Both the position numbers and the translations under genes were made by a program. A stretch of DNA of 64,000 nt from Alloascoidea africana. Taxonomy: Eukaryota; Ascomycota; Alloascoideomycetes; Alloascoideales; Alloascoideaceae. How positions within the stretch are numbered: the stretch's first letter is position 1; each line of letters begins with the position of its first letter. Positions 13,201 to 26,800 of the stretch are shown piece after piece. The notes under the pieces are model-generated. The model searched no databases. It was not told the origin of the DNA and saw only the letters and a program-made list of their open reading frames with translations. The stretch is taken from contig JAKTTT010000001.1 of assembly GCA_030581615.1 (NCBI GenBank), positions 992,001-1,056,000 on the forward strand, written 5' to 3'.

Positions 13201-16200
13201 TGGAAGAGGATGGATATATTGTGTTTGTGAGGTAAAATAGCTGGAGCTTTATAGGAGGGCAAAACATAACATATACGTTAAAGATTGGTACCATGAAGTA
13301 GATTTGTTTATTCGAACTGTTTGTTGTTACTTTTTCTTTCGCTCTTTCATTTCTTGAAAAACGAACCTCACCATCAAACCCCTCAAGGCAATAATCTTTC
13401 GCAAATAGGAAAGAAATCTGAGACATTTCGAATGGGAAAGGTAAGCAAAGCCATGATATGCTAATATGCTTTTGCTTATATGTACCACCTTCGTAGAATC
13501 ATGATGACATAGGTAAAGTAGTAACATAAACGATGAAAAAGATCAGTGGAAAAGACACGAAAAAAGCGCCTCAAACTTTGATTGGACAGGAGAGTGGATC
13601 CCACACAACCTTGAGCAAGAATGCTTCCCTGTCTTTGGTGTCTGCATCCCATCCTGCTATAAATCATGTTGTCACTCTCCAACAATTGTTCTTTCCTTTC
13701 CAACTAATGTTCAGTTCTTCAAAAGTGATGGAAAAAAGTAAATACCGTTTCAACTTTTTTTCTTTGAAACTTTACACTTACTCTTTTGGCATTTACTTCC
13801 ACGGGCAAGAAATGCGAACGGTATTTCATCTCCATTAGTGCTTCAAAGTTCAGAGATACCTGGTTTCAGAAAAAAACTATTAATGGCACTTTTGGATGTT
13901 TTATCGCTAAATCTCTTCTGTGAATCTTGTAGTAACGGGAAGGCTTTAGATAAATATTACATCAACCTTGTCAAATGGACCATCCCTCCCCTTAAAAACC
14001 TGACGCTTGGCCACTACAATGCTAGTCAACTGTACCGATATTCAACGGCTCACTAGCAAGGTCAATAACTTTTATAGGTGATGGCGTTAACAAAGCACCA
14101 GAATGATTACTCATAAAACATGCGAAGGAATTTCCATCTTTATGAAGCCTAAAGCCTTTGGGAAGCTTCTATGTTAAGCTCTTACTAAGAAAAGAAGGGC
14201 TTAAAATTGGGCACTCTTACCCCAAACGTAGACAGTGATGCCCTCACTTTTGAAAGCCCAAGATAGATCTAAGGAGTAACCGTAAAAACAGCTAAAAGTA
14301 AAATGTTTCTTGAACATAAGTGCGGAGTCTTGCTTATCTTGTGGGATAATGAATTCTTTCAAGCTGGGTGATCTTTAGGAGTTTTCAAAGCTTCAAACCA
14401 TTTGATCGCTGAAAGGTTTTCTTGCCGTTCAGGAAAGGGAAAAGATGAGCACATCCACATAAACCAATACTACAAAGAAATTCTAGGTCCCTTTGGGCAT
14501 AGCCATTTTTCATTTTTCCGAGTGAAAAACATAAAATTAGAGCTATTTGATGATTTGAAGCCTTTTTGGTTTTGTTCAGCATTCATTGGCAATAAATCTC
14601 TACAGCTAATAATGCCAAATGAAAGCAATGCCAAAAGAAAAATCAAACTTATACAGAGTTACAATTTGACAAGCGGATCAGCCGAGAACATCATTTGCAA
14701 AACAATCTCCTACAGGGAAAGTAACATCTTGGAAATACTTTATTCTCCTTTTTGTGCAATCCCGATTATCTCCACCACAATGAAGATATAACAATTTCTC
14801 ATAGTTGCTAGACAATAATCGAGCATGTATTATCTTCACAAAATAAGTCAAATTCAAAAATCAAAGGCCGGGTTAAATCTACTGCTTTTTTTATTATAAT
14901 GCACACATTTCTTTGTTGTGATCTGTTTACCTCCTTGCATCAACATTTCATTGAACTCCCCTAATTTAGTTTGATCATATTCATTTCTAAAGAGTCCGAA
15001 AAATAGCTTGATTGATGAATAGATTAGTAAAAGGTCATGTGTAAGATTGGTTTAGTTTAGGAAAATAATTATTCTTCATTGGGGAAACAAGTACATAGTT
15101 TCCTGACATGAAAAACGTCTTGTATCTCGTGTCGTAAAAGTTGAGTATGTCGGATCCGAGACATTGACATACTCCCAAACTGGAAGCGTGGGAAAAAAAG
15201 TGACTATGACGTCCTCAGTAATAAAGAAAAATCGTAAGATGATGTTCTTGTCCCACAGAAGACTCCTTTATGTTTAGCTTCCTTGAAAACTCTGAACTTT
15301 TGAGGTAATAAAAGTTCTCAAAAAGAAGTCATTTTGATAGGCCAGATGTCTCAAGATAACACTCTCGAAAGGTCATTATTTACTTTTTCAAATTTGTAGA
15401 TCTTGAGGCCTCGTCTTGTGAGTAAAATTGAGTTTGATTGAGTGACAATAGCTTAGCCTATGTTGGATTTGAACGTGTAGAGAATGGTTGTATGGTGTTT
15501 CATCCTTGAAAACTTGCTAGTCTGGTTCTCTGACCAGCCCAGAACTGAAGCCATAAAAAGATGGATCTATCACTCGTCCAGATTTTCCTCAAACAAGATG
15601 GCGATTTTTCTTCTAGTTCAAATCTTTCCTAACATCTTAATGCTGGTTTCATTGTTCTGGAAGTTACACTTTTCACCACTGGTTTGAAACGTGGACACGA
15701 CTGTCCAAGAACATTCATTGATACCATTTGCTTTTATTTCCTTGAAGTTTTCAGCAAGTGAAAATAACGGGCATAGATACTCTTACACTTCAAAGCTAGG
15801 CAAACTAATATAAGGGAATAAATGTTCTGCGAATCCCCTTTATTATCAAACGCTTCTCAAGGGGAAAACGATTATCTTATTGGAAGTATTACTGGCCATA
15901 AATCTGGACCTCTACAATAATTTTGAGAATTATGCTCCCGTGATTATCTTTTTCCAAAGATCATCCTTTTGGTTTGATACTCACTTTGTTGATAAGTTAA
16001 TAGGACACCATGTTTTTGACACAGTGTTTGTTTAGAAACTACACCTTGCAACCCCCTTCCTGACTACTTGAGTTCATTGCCAAGTTCACTTTGGTAGCAA
16101 GCATCTTCTCAAAAGAAAAATTCCTTTTTTATCTCAGCCTGCTTTGAAATTGAAGTCGACTGGTTTGTCAGTTTTTGGTTCGTGTTCTGGATGAGCTACG

Positions 16201-17600
16201 TCGATATTCAGTTCTAATGGTATAAAAATCGAGTTTGCTATTAACATGAAAACAAGAGATATCAGTAAGGCATTGTTAATATAAGATTAACCCAACTTGT
16301 TGTTAGATTGAAACAGTAATGCGTTTATACTTCTGTCATCTCATTATTGACAGCCAGTTAGTTACAACGAAATCTCTGTTAACGCGTATGAAGCTTGGAA
16401 AAAGTCACATTATAAAGTAGCATCTTTCAAGCAATAGTATTTTTCTGAATTTAAAACATTCGCTTTGACACAGATTCTTTTTTAAAACGAGATATTAGAG
16501 GGAATATTTCGCGTTCGCGGTTACTCTACTGGTTCTTGAGGATACAAATTGTCACCTATTATCAATTTCGAGTTTTAAAGAGGTATATACCAATTCTTTT
16601 ACATTGTCTAAATCATTTGTTTTGGTAGGCTTATTTCCAGTTGATGGTCGTTTCTTTCCAGTGATTGCCATATCTATAGTTTTTTGCCATTCCAGGAAAA
16701 GACGAGTTTCCGCTAATAAAACTTAAATCCGGTAAAAAACAAACTCCCTCTCAATAGCACATTTTTAAGCTTACATTATTTCCACATCCGCTCTCTAACC
16801 AAACCTTAAAACAGCAGATCCGTTGCCTTCCTCAAGAACTACCGCAACCATCAGAGCTCGCGAATTCTGAAAGAACAAAAACCTCTGGTAGTCTGGGTTT
16901 GGGCATAATAGTTGTATTTTGAATATATTTCACGATTTTTATGTTTTTGCAGAGCTTTGTAGGACGACACCAACCGAAAGCCACAAGTCCACGATTTTTC
17001 TTGAAAAAAGATATCATTACGGAGCCCAGAATGTGGTTAACAAGAGTGCGCCGAAAAACAAATTGCTAGTAGATTGCTATAGTTGGCCTTTGCCATTTTA
17101 TTGGGTATTTTTTAATGTTGTAGATCCTGAAAAGATTAAGATATGAAGTTGCTGTTATTGACGATTGGTACTGATTGGTAGTATAGTAGAGACTCTTGTT
17201 TATGCCTTCAAAAGACTCAAAAGGGAGCATATTAGATATCACTGGGTATTACAAGTCCTTTAATTGAAATACCAAAAGGCGTTCTGGGTTCAAAGATGAG
17301 GGAGGCAAAAAAGTAGGCATTAGACAAAAGGTCGAACGAGACGTGGAGAGTGAACTCGAGTGAGAGAACGAAAAGGAGGGGTTTTCGAGGGTGTTTTAAC
17401 AAAGACTGCAAGAATATTTGATTTAAGATGTTGTTGAAAGTAAAAGAAAGGATGGCGTTGGCAAGAAGAAAAAAATGATCAATCACTTCCGTAATTTTCT
17501 CCCAACCACGCCAATAAAATTATCTGTCTCTCTCTTATTCTCTCCCAAACAATAATACATTTACCACTCGCTTCCACCAAAATATGTCATCAAAAAGGTA
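13201..17600. other. Gene-free AT-rich DNA
   Basis: No gene supported. The longest open stretch (14402-14791, plus) opens at a TTG codon, has no recognisable domain and is not convincing. No tRNA A/B boxes and no long direct or inverted repeat were found by eye. Confidence 0.5.
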
Positions 17601-17661
17601 TAGTACAGGAATCAAATAATATTTGTACCATTAGCATTTGAGAGTCCAGCAAGGAAATTAA

Positions 17662-17691
17662 AGATCCAGCGTAAAAGCCTGCGCTGGATCT
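17662..17691. repeat. Perfect 10-bp inverted repeat (hairpin)
   Basis: The arms are AGATCCAGCG and CGCTGGATCT, separated by 10 nt. They are perfectly complementary and GC-rich against an AT-rich background. One such hairpin is about what chance allows in 18 kb. Confidence 0.8.
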
Positions 17692-20600
17692 AAACTACTT
17701 CGAATTCGACACCTATTGCAAACATCCCCAGACTCAAATAAATAAAAATAATTCTCAGTAAATGAAAGGCTAAAAATACTGACTCTTTCCTATTTTCCAA
17801 TATGAATATCATGTTTATGTTGGTTTGCTCTAAGCTCGAATAACGATAGGCTTGAGCTCTAAACGAGATATGAGAATGGAATTTCCTCCAAAAGCAGCTT
17901 TAAACAGCATATTATAAGTTGGTTTTGGTGATACCATAAAGAAAACATTTGGTAAGTAGTTTCTGAGCGCAGCTTTCTATAGTATTACTAACTTCTTAAT
18001 TTTCTTCATGTCTGGCACTTGCTAGAGACTCAATCATGATCCAGTTCATTGCCTGCCTTCGAGGAGACCTTCGAGTAGACATAGCTTTAAATGATTCAAA
18101 AGAAATCTGCGCAGCTCAAAATCAAAAATCTAGAAAGAGTTCTATTTTTTCGGCTTTTCTTCCTGCTTTCATACCTAAGTCAACTATTTTTTATCTCACT
18201 CGGAAAATAAACGACAACTCTTTGTCATGTTCTGAGATGGTAATACAATTATGTTTTCAGAAATCCCTAGGAAATAGCTCCTACCTATAGTAAAATTGCA
18301 AAGCCTTGTTATTTGATTTATAAACTAACTCTATACAGAGCGTTCTTGTACTCGCTCAATCGAAGATCTATTATTATAGATACTTAGAGCACAAATATCC
18401 GATGTATTGTTTCTCAAACAGTCACTAATGATAACGTTAGAGCATTGTAGAAGTTTAGAATCATTGACTTACCTTTAAAAATCCAAGGAAAAAAGTCAAG
18501 AAGCACTAATTCAGCATTATCAATAGATCTCCGCAAAAGCTGATGCATTATTTTTAGAGTAAGAAATACGTAACCAAGATAATTTTGTAGGTCAGATTTT
18601 AGCCACCCATGGTTTATTTGTTTTTGTATTTAAATGAATGCCGACAATACTATAAATCATTCACTAATGCAGCTTGAGGAAATTTTACAGTGGTTTGTGG
18701 ACGAAAATTCCTGTGTTGTTACAACTGTTCTTCCGAATCTTCTTCCCTCAACTTCTTTCCTATTTTATCGACACCTTTTCAAGTACACAAAGCACATCAC
18801 TTTAAAAATGATAGGCTCCTATTGATTAGTGAGTTCAAATCTGTTGTGTGAGGTCTCATACTACTTTGTCAATTAAACCAACTATTTTGTCGATAATCAA
18901 CGGACTTATTACACTAACTTGGTCCATTTCGATCTATAAATCAAGATCTTCAAGACAGATCCATTTTTTTTCTATTAGATACCGGCACTTGGTATTTTGA
19001 TCAAATTTTATTCATTTTTTGTCAAATCCATCCTATCTATGACCTATACCCAGTGTAGGATACCCCCTATCTAACCGAACAAACAAGGAAACATATACTC
19101 CATTCACACCTTTTGCAGGAGCCATAAAGTCGAAGAATATCAGTCCATTCCAATTTTATGCTTAGTCTCCGACAGCATAACTTCTATCTCTGGCATCATA
19201 CTTTCCAAATCATCGGACTGATCTATGGAGAATATTTACTGTCATCTCAAATTAGCAAGGAGGATCTGCCATCATTCAAACAAAACAACTTTGACATCAG
19301 AGACTAGAAACAAAAACAAACGTTGAGGGAACAAAAACAATTCAACATCCGGATCCTAACAGGGTGGATGTACTTGTTCTGTGAAAAGGTTTTGGTGTCT
19401 GTTTTGATTAGTTCTATAAACAAAGGATTCATCCACCTTTATTTTACAATAGAATCGCTGAAATAAAAGTTGTTTAACCAACAATAAATAGTTTCTAAAT
19501 AAGAATCTACTAAATTTTTAGAATCTTACAGTATCCACTACTACACATAAAGAGGCAATTCTTTAGCTTTCTAAAATCTCACCAAAATCTCACCAAAATA
19601 TTATAGCTCTTGATACTATTCGCTTCAAATTTAGGGCTCATTTTCGTAATCTAATAACAAAAGTTTTGGGGCACATGAGAACATGTGACTGGACCTATAA
19701 TTATTGACTTTACATTTTTCTAGCCTGCTTAGACCTGATTCCTGCTTTTCTGATTTTACAAGGTTCTAATTTATCACCAGCAAGCTTTCACAACCCATAG
19801 CCGCATTTCACGGTTAGTAAATGGTTGTTTCCTCATATGCAGTTTTCAGATTTTTCCTAGCAATACCCTTGGTAAGCAGCCAATGAATTTCTATTTTGTT
19901 TCGTTTTTTCCGTATTCCTATCTTCATATACTTTCTAATTTCAAACTGTTTGCCTCAATTCGAACACATTTGGGAAAATCAGAGTCTTTGCACTTAAGCA
20001 TTTCAAGAATGATCAAGTGGAAAACCTTCTTTTTCAACAAATTAAATCCCAGACTATCCTGGCATCAGTGTCCTTTCCCCTTCTTTTTTGTTCTAAAGTA
20101 GCCTAAAAGTATGGCTCGATATAGTCCTCGGTCAAATGCCACTTGTGTTTATTTTGGCTTTATACTCCTTTTGTTTTCATAATAGCCTTATCAAAAATAT
20201 GACATGTCAGGAAAAACAGGCTTGCTTGCTGTTAGAGGCATGGATCTTGATTTGAATCCGAACCAGCTTCCAAGATGGTAAACTCAACCATTTCCTCCTA
20301 GTTGGTCTATCTAAGTCATTAATATGTTACGTGTTTCATTAATAGGATAAATGTCTACACAGAAAATTTTGTCTGCAATCGCGTTTGATAACGTCATAAT
20401 ATTCCGCCATTCCCTATTTCTAAGATATGAATTTGATATACTCAAACAGTAAAGTTGTGGTTTCTAAACTCACGAAAATGGGCGGTGAAAATGTTTGAGC
20501 CCTTTCAAAATCCCAACAAATTAATCGTCTTTTAGTCGCTGGCAATAATTCATCAATCTGAAATCTTAGCAATAGATTTCGATAGAACTAAGTTCACCTC

Positions 20601-21002
20601 AGTACACATTTACCATAGCTTAGAGTCCTGAATAGAGAAAAACATTAGGTGTCCAGATTTTAGAGAACGCAGAGTTTTGGCTGTTTTCAATACGTTTTCT
20701 CCCAAAGAACATTCTAAAATTAAAAAAGTAGAATATCAGTTGAAGATAAGACAATAAAACTTAATGACGGGCAAACTCTGTTTGATTGTCAAGTATGAAT
20801 TGACAAACCCGAAAGCGATGCACAAGAAACAAATTCTAAACAGAATATCAATCCCGAATCCTTTCCTTCGTATCTCTCGTATCATATTACATTTTTGAAA
20901 CATCTGACCTTGTAGAATAACTAAATCAAGCTAGTTGCTATTCCATTTATTCATCTATGAAATCCTTACATCTATTTTATTCAAACCTGACCAGCAATTA
21001 TC

Positions 21003-21061
21003 AAGAGCATTCGTAAGGATTCTTGGGTTAGGGATTTCTTTATGCTCCTGCGAATGCTCTT
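21003..21061. repeat. Perfect 11-bp inverted repeat with a 37-nt spacer
   Basis: The arms AAGAGCATTCG (21003-21013) and CGAATGCTCTT (21051-21061) are perfect reverse complements. No function is apparent. Confidence 0.8.
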
Positions 21062-22634
21062 TCAAGGTCTGTTGTGAAAAACCAAGGAATGGAGTGGAAA
21101 AGTGATAGGTCACTTTTACCCTTGCATCTGCTTGTCCTGTCACCTTCTCCTATGTCTTGTTCAAAATTTCGTATGTCTCACGCTGTTAGAATTTTGGAAA
21201 TGAACGTCCCATTAATAGTTAAATGAAGTAATGAAACATCTGAAGTATAGTTTTGGATTGCGCTACTAATTCAAAAAGACGGTGCTAAAAAAACAATATT
21301 TCGTCATGGGTGTGCCAGATTTGTAGCGCTTTAGTCAATTATTAATTGGAATGGTGCAAATGCAGTTAACCAAGATTTCCAGATTACCTTTAAAAGTGAT
21401 TGAAATGATTTTCCATCTTCTTATCTCCATTTTGAATCACGATAAATATTATTGTTTTTATTTCTTTTGGCCACTCTGTTACTAAAACCCAAAAATGTAT
21501 AGAATAATTCATTTTTAAAGCTGAATGCTATAGTGCCGAAATATGAATAGTAATAAAGCCTTTCACTGCTTTTAATAATTATACATTCTACTGTACAAGA
21601 ACTTCGAACGTTGTTATGGTTCAAATTGATAAGACTACTTTTTGTAAGATCTAGATGAGAAGAACACAAGCAAACAATGCATTTTGTCTCCTTTACTCTC
21701 TCCACACTAGCCACACTAAGCTGGGGTGAGAAAATCCAAAATATTAAATTGGAAACACAAGAATGGCCACCTCCATTTTCCTTTAAATTATTTGAGCGCG
21801 GCTCCTATTTGCTTCCTATATAGGCACAAAAATGATAGAGAACGGCAGCTTATTTTCTATGCTAATCATATATCTTAATTCTAGTCGTGTTTTTATGCCA
21901 AGCTAATGTATCTTGACAGTTTTTCCACGTTTCTATGTATCCTACAATGAAGAGACGCAGGCAATTTCTCTATGAAAGAACCTAGCCCCATATTGTGCTA
22001 GATTTTGGTATAAGACGTTTATAAATCGATCAGGGTTGTAGGCTCCATGCAAAGAAAGCTGTTCATGAAATGTAACCTTGCTAATGTCATGGGTTATGGT
22101 TCCTACCTCACTACTGCAAGCTTGATTCTTTTGTAAGATTTTGTTGTGGATGCAACAAAGTAGGATACTGTGGCATTATCTGAGATCATTACAGGAAGCA
22201 TCAGAACGTACTTGGTTCTGTCTATAATTTAAAGGCAGGGAAAATTAAGAATACGAGAAATTTTTGGGATAGTAAGAGATCCCATATGTATTCTTGGCTA
22301 GTCAGGAACACTAAAATATTGTAGTAAGCAAAGTCACCCAGAAAACAAATACTCTTTGTCTTTTAAGGTTCTTTTTGGTTTGTGTCATTTAGCAGTTATC
22401 ATCATATAACTATCAGATTCATTAGTTCCGGAATGAATTGTGTATATATTCAAATTTAACTACCAAAGAATGATCACATTCTATAGTATTTTACTAGTAG
22501 AGTAAATCATTACTCAAAAATCGAACTATTTCTTATTATTACCGCTTGGGCGCTTTGAAAAATTTAGATTGGTTAGAAAATGAAGCGATTGAATATCACC
22601 AGTTATAAAGGCCGACTTTTCAAAGACTAACAGT

Positions 22635-22661
22635 CCCAGTTCTAAATACTGGGGCTTTTTT
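22635..22661 (+). other. 6-bp hairpin followed by a T6 run
   Basis: CCCAGT (22635-22640) pairs with ACTGGG (22648-22653) around a 7-nt loop, then GC and six T residues. It could serve as an RNA polymerase III stop, but I found no tRNA, snRNA or snoRNA upstream, so it is recorded only as a structure. Confidence 0.35.
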
Positions 22662-23859
22662 CAATAAGATTATGATATCAATCTATCCATTGTGTATGCA
22701 ATATTATTCACTGGCCACACATTTAGGCGATAATCATGCAAAGCACCAATCCCTAACCACAATAACGAGGAGCAGGGGTTTTGGGATAGAAAAATGAAAA
22801 CGAGCAAACAGACGGGAAGTCGAATAGTTGAGAGTGTCCTTTGATGAAACTCAGACAAGCAATCTTTTTATTCGCTTATGTTTATATTTCCTTGAGTGAA
22901 ATATGCTTGAAATTGATGGGCGTTTCTTTCTATCTTTAGCCTTTGGAACAATTGGCTTCTTTCTTTTGTATTACCAGCTATTTTCTCACTATTGTTAATG
23001 AATAGTGAATAAAAAGTATGTCCCTGGCCTGCACATCCAAGGCCAAAGCTGGGGAATGGGACAACGTGGCTGCGGCCAAACTGATCTCCTGTCTGTCAGA
23101 TCATGGTCCAGTTTAAGGGATATGATAGGCTCGAGTTCAGGAAAATGACTCCAGCATCAGAGCGCCTTATATACCAGATTGAAATCATTCTACCTTCCAA
23201 TATTCAATATGATAGAGAATATTTGAGTGCCTAGGAAATAATTGGGATGACCAACATTCTGATCTCTTGTTATCTTAATTATGTGTATACAAGAGATATA
23301 TTAGCTGTATCATAATAAGAAGATTTTTGATTCTCTTATTTCTCTGAGGTATATCAAATATAACTGGGAAGTACAAGCGATTTTTAGTCATATCAAAAGC
23401 GAAATATTTAACCTATCAGCCGTACTAAATTAGAGGTATACTGTGACTGATGGGTTTCTTGTTATCTATCAAAGATGTTGCATATTTCCGAAATTGATAG
23501 CTAAGCTGAAACAGTAAATGCTAAAAACTAGCACGCAAGAAATCCATTCCTGGTCTCTCGACAGGCATAATTCTAGTAATTCATATCATTCAAGCATTCT
23601 TGTATCAACATAAAAACGAATGTTCAACTGAAAACAATTATTTGCTGCAATGGTAGTTTACTCAAAGACAACCAATAAAGCTGGAAGGCTGTTGACAATC
23701 AATTAGGTAAATACTACACACTAGATTAACCATAAGCTTTCTTTGATTATTCTAATGATTTGATTTTGTCGAATATACACTACAAAAAAATCAACAATTA
23801 TACAGCTGGGAAAACAACATAATCTTGATTCATAAAAAGGGAACACAAAGGGAAGCCCC

Positions 23860-26800
23860 CTAGAGTACATTAATTTTCGGTAAGGAAACCAATTGTTCTT
23901 CGCTTCCACCAGAATTTCTGTCGCTGCTATTTATACTTTTAGTTGAGGGAAAGGATTTGGAGTTATCATTATTTGAGTCTGAAGATGGTCCACGATGATC
24001 GTGACGCGGCGATTGTGCTCTAGACCGTGAAGAGTCTTGGGGATCATGTCCAGAAGTACGTGTAACATAATGGGTTATGGATTTCAGAGGCTCCGCCAAC
24101 TTTTTTCTTTTATGACTTCTCAGTTTATTACCAATAATCTGACCCGTATTTGCTAGGATCGTTTTGGTCACCTCTTTCTTTATGGCGTTCACCATATCCA
24201 AAGTAGACCATGTTTTATTCTCAAACTTCAAGGCTGGCAGATCTAACTCAAGCTCATGAACGTTGGCAATATGAAGTACACCCCCAGTCCATAAACTAAC
24301 ACATAAACGTACGCCATGAACTTCAAAATTGGTGATGGTGAAGTAATTGGACGCGCGCTGGAACATGGCTGCTACATCGTCCTGAATTTCCCCACGTTTT
24401 TCCTTTTGGATCTTCGTCTTACCTCCTTTGCTACCAGATTTCTGGATAGAACCTTTTAGCGATTTAATATCATTTTGGAAATTGTTTGAGCCTTCGGATG
24501 AATCGCTGATGTTTCTATTATCTAGAGGGGGAACTCGATGAGAAAGTACAGACGAAGAACTTTTTGCAGAAAAAATTGGAGGACTATCACGCCGCCTGGG
24601 TTCATTTAATCCTTGTAAAAGTTGGCGATGATCTTTTGTCATCCCTTCAGGCAATTCAAAAATTTCTTCGGTAGTTTTTACTTCCTTTGCTTTAGAGAAA
24701 GAGGCAGTCCCACTCTTTTGACTGAAACTATCAACTCCTCTTGCCACTATAGGTGCTTCAATCAAAGATTGTGTTTCAGAAGAATCGGACGAGTCACCAG
24801 ACATAGTTGATTCAACTTCATTGACCTCGTTACAACTAGCAGGGAAAAGGTATTCGATGAAGCTTTTACCAGTTTTATAAACAACTTGGACTTTCAATGG
24901 TAAAAACTTGAGTGAAAATTGTTCCATCACATTGATACCTCCCACTGGTTCTAACATGGTCCAGCTGATCTTTATTACCGCTTCATCTGGTGGAGTATTG
25001 ATATCGTAATGATACGGGCTGAGCATTTCTGGGTATCTTGAGTCTTTGGTTAGATCAAGCAATTGAATCATTCCAATTTCAACAACATTCGAGTTTGCTC
25101 CTCCTTTTCTTTCGATTCTTTTAAAGGAAGAGTTTGCTAACGAAACATCAATAAAAGGTTCTCGGTCATTATTCAAAACATGCCAAAATACTTGATCAGT
25201 TCGAATAACCCATTTAACCAAATCTCTATTAGAATCGTTGATACTCGACTCTTTCAAATTCGCATTCTTGATTGCTTTTATCATGAAGAACAATTCAAGG
25301 TGCAGTCGGTACATCTCCATATCGAGCGCCTCAATGTCATGGTTTGTTTTGGAGCTTCCTTGAGAGCAGTAAAGAGCTTTTAAACTTTTAAGTATTCGCA
25401 TCTGATTTTGACTCTCTAGAACTTTAACATCTGCTCCTTTCAGATCTCTGAAATCAGTGGTTAACATAATTTTATCTAATTTTTCTGTTCTTTTTTGTTG
25501 TTCTGGGTCGCTATACATAAGCAAATCCATAACTATCTTGTAGCAAATATCGTACTGATTGGAGTCACAAGATACCACCAACTTGGGAAAGTCAACAGAA
25601 ACCTGGTTGTTTCGGCATTTCGATTCAAAAGACTTACCAACCATCTCTTTAAGTTTATCAAAGTACAGCGGCGATGGCTTATCATACCTGAGCGCGACAG
25701 ATGTCTTTTCGATAACGGCTGCTTCTTTCAACGGCCCACTATCGTAACACATTTCCAATGCCAACCATGGAGGCCAAGATGTTCCGCTGTGGCACCCATA
25801 ACTGGTATTGCAAAACATGACATACTCATTTTCAAAATAGTCTTGGCTTTGTAGAACAAAAAAGTGCGCATCTTTCAATAGCATCCCATATCTCCGTTCA
25901 ATGATAGAGGATTCAACATCAGAGTCAATACCTTCCCTATCGCAATCACTTATAGTAATAACACTTAGTTCAATATCATGAGATGCTACTAGCAAGCATG
26001 CATCCTTATTCTCATCACTGACTAGTTGAATTTGGGGTGAAATAAGTTTGAAGAGGTATGAATCGTCAGCCTCTTCATGCGATGAGTGTGTTTCTCGTAA
26101 ATCTTCTTCATAAGACTGAAGTCTTTCATCTCCATTCTGGTGAGAATTGTTATAGGATAGTGATGGTGCGCATTTGCAATTATCTTCACTGTCTGATGAG
26201 TTACGAGAGTTGTAAGCCGCTGTGCTCTTAAAAATCTTGGAATAATCAAAGTTAGCGCTGTCTTTAGATGTACCCTTCTTGCTTTGTTGCTGTTCAATAA
26301 GCTGCGAAATGAAAGAGACTACCTCATATTGATTGAAATAGACATGCGCTTTTCTATCTTCAATGTAGTGAATGTATCGATACACAGTGTTTCTAAGTTT
26401 GTTGTCCCATTTGATTACCATGTTGTGGATAAAAAATCGGTTTCTGAATGTAAGTCCAGCTTCTGGGTCGACTGCTTCTTCCATTTCATAGAATGAAGAG
26501 CATGTACCACGGCTATCCTTTGCTCTTTCGAGATCCAGTAGTCTCTCATGTTCCGTAACCGAAGTAAGTTCAACCAGATTATCAGATGACGATTTGGATT
26601 TGGCAGTAAACTCAGCTGCTTCATACCTGGATATAACATGGTTTATGATATCTAATCGTTCATTCAATCTGTTAAGTTGAAGCCGAACATCCAAAAGTCG
26701 CTCTTTTATATCCTTCTCATTGGGAAATTTTTCCAAGTCTTTCATTAATGAATCAAGCATTGCTTCTTTTGTGGATATCAACTCCCTAATCTCGTTTGCG

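Larger units (their letters stand above)
17601..23859. other. Gene-free AT-rich DNA up to the 3' end of the FMP27-like gene
   Basis: No gene supported. It holds short hairpins at 17662-17691, 21003-21061 and 22635-22653, a duplicated CTCACCAAAAT near 19580-19600, and a GC-rich islet at about 23020-23175. The rest is unremarkable AT-rich sequence. This is the distal half of the 18.4-kb gene desert. Confidence 0.5.

Noticed and set aside
14402-14791. 129-codon plus-strand frame in the gene desert
   Set aside because: Opens at a TTG codon, has no recognisable domain and no supporting context; treated as a chance frame.
17662-21061. Perfect 10- and 11-bp inverted repeats as centromere or element termini
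   Set aside because: About one or two such hairpins are expected by chance in 18 kb; they are listed as structures only.
22635-22661. tRNA T-arm or RNA polymerase III gene end
   Set aside because: The hairpin has a 6-bp stem and lacks the TTCRA loop in the right register, and no A-box lies upstream.
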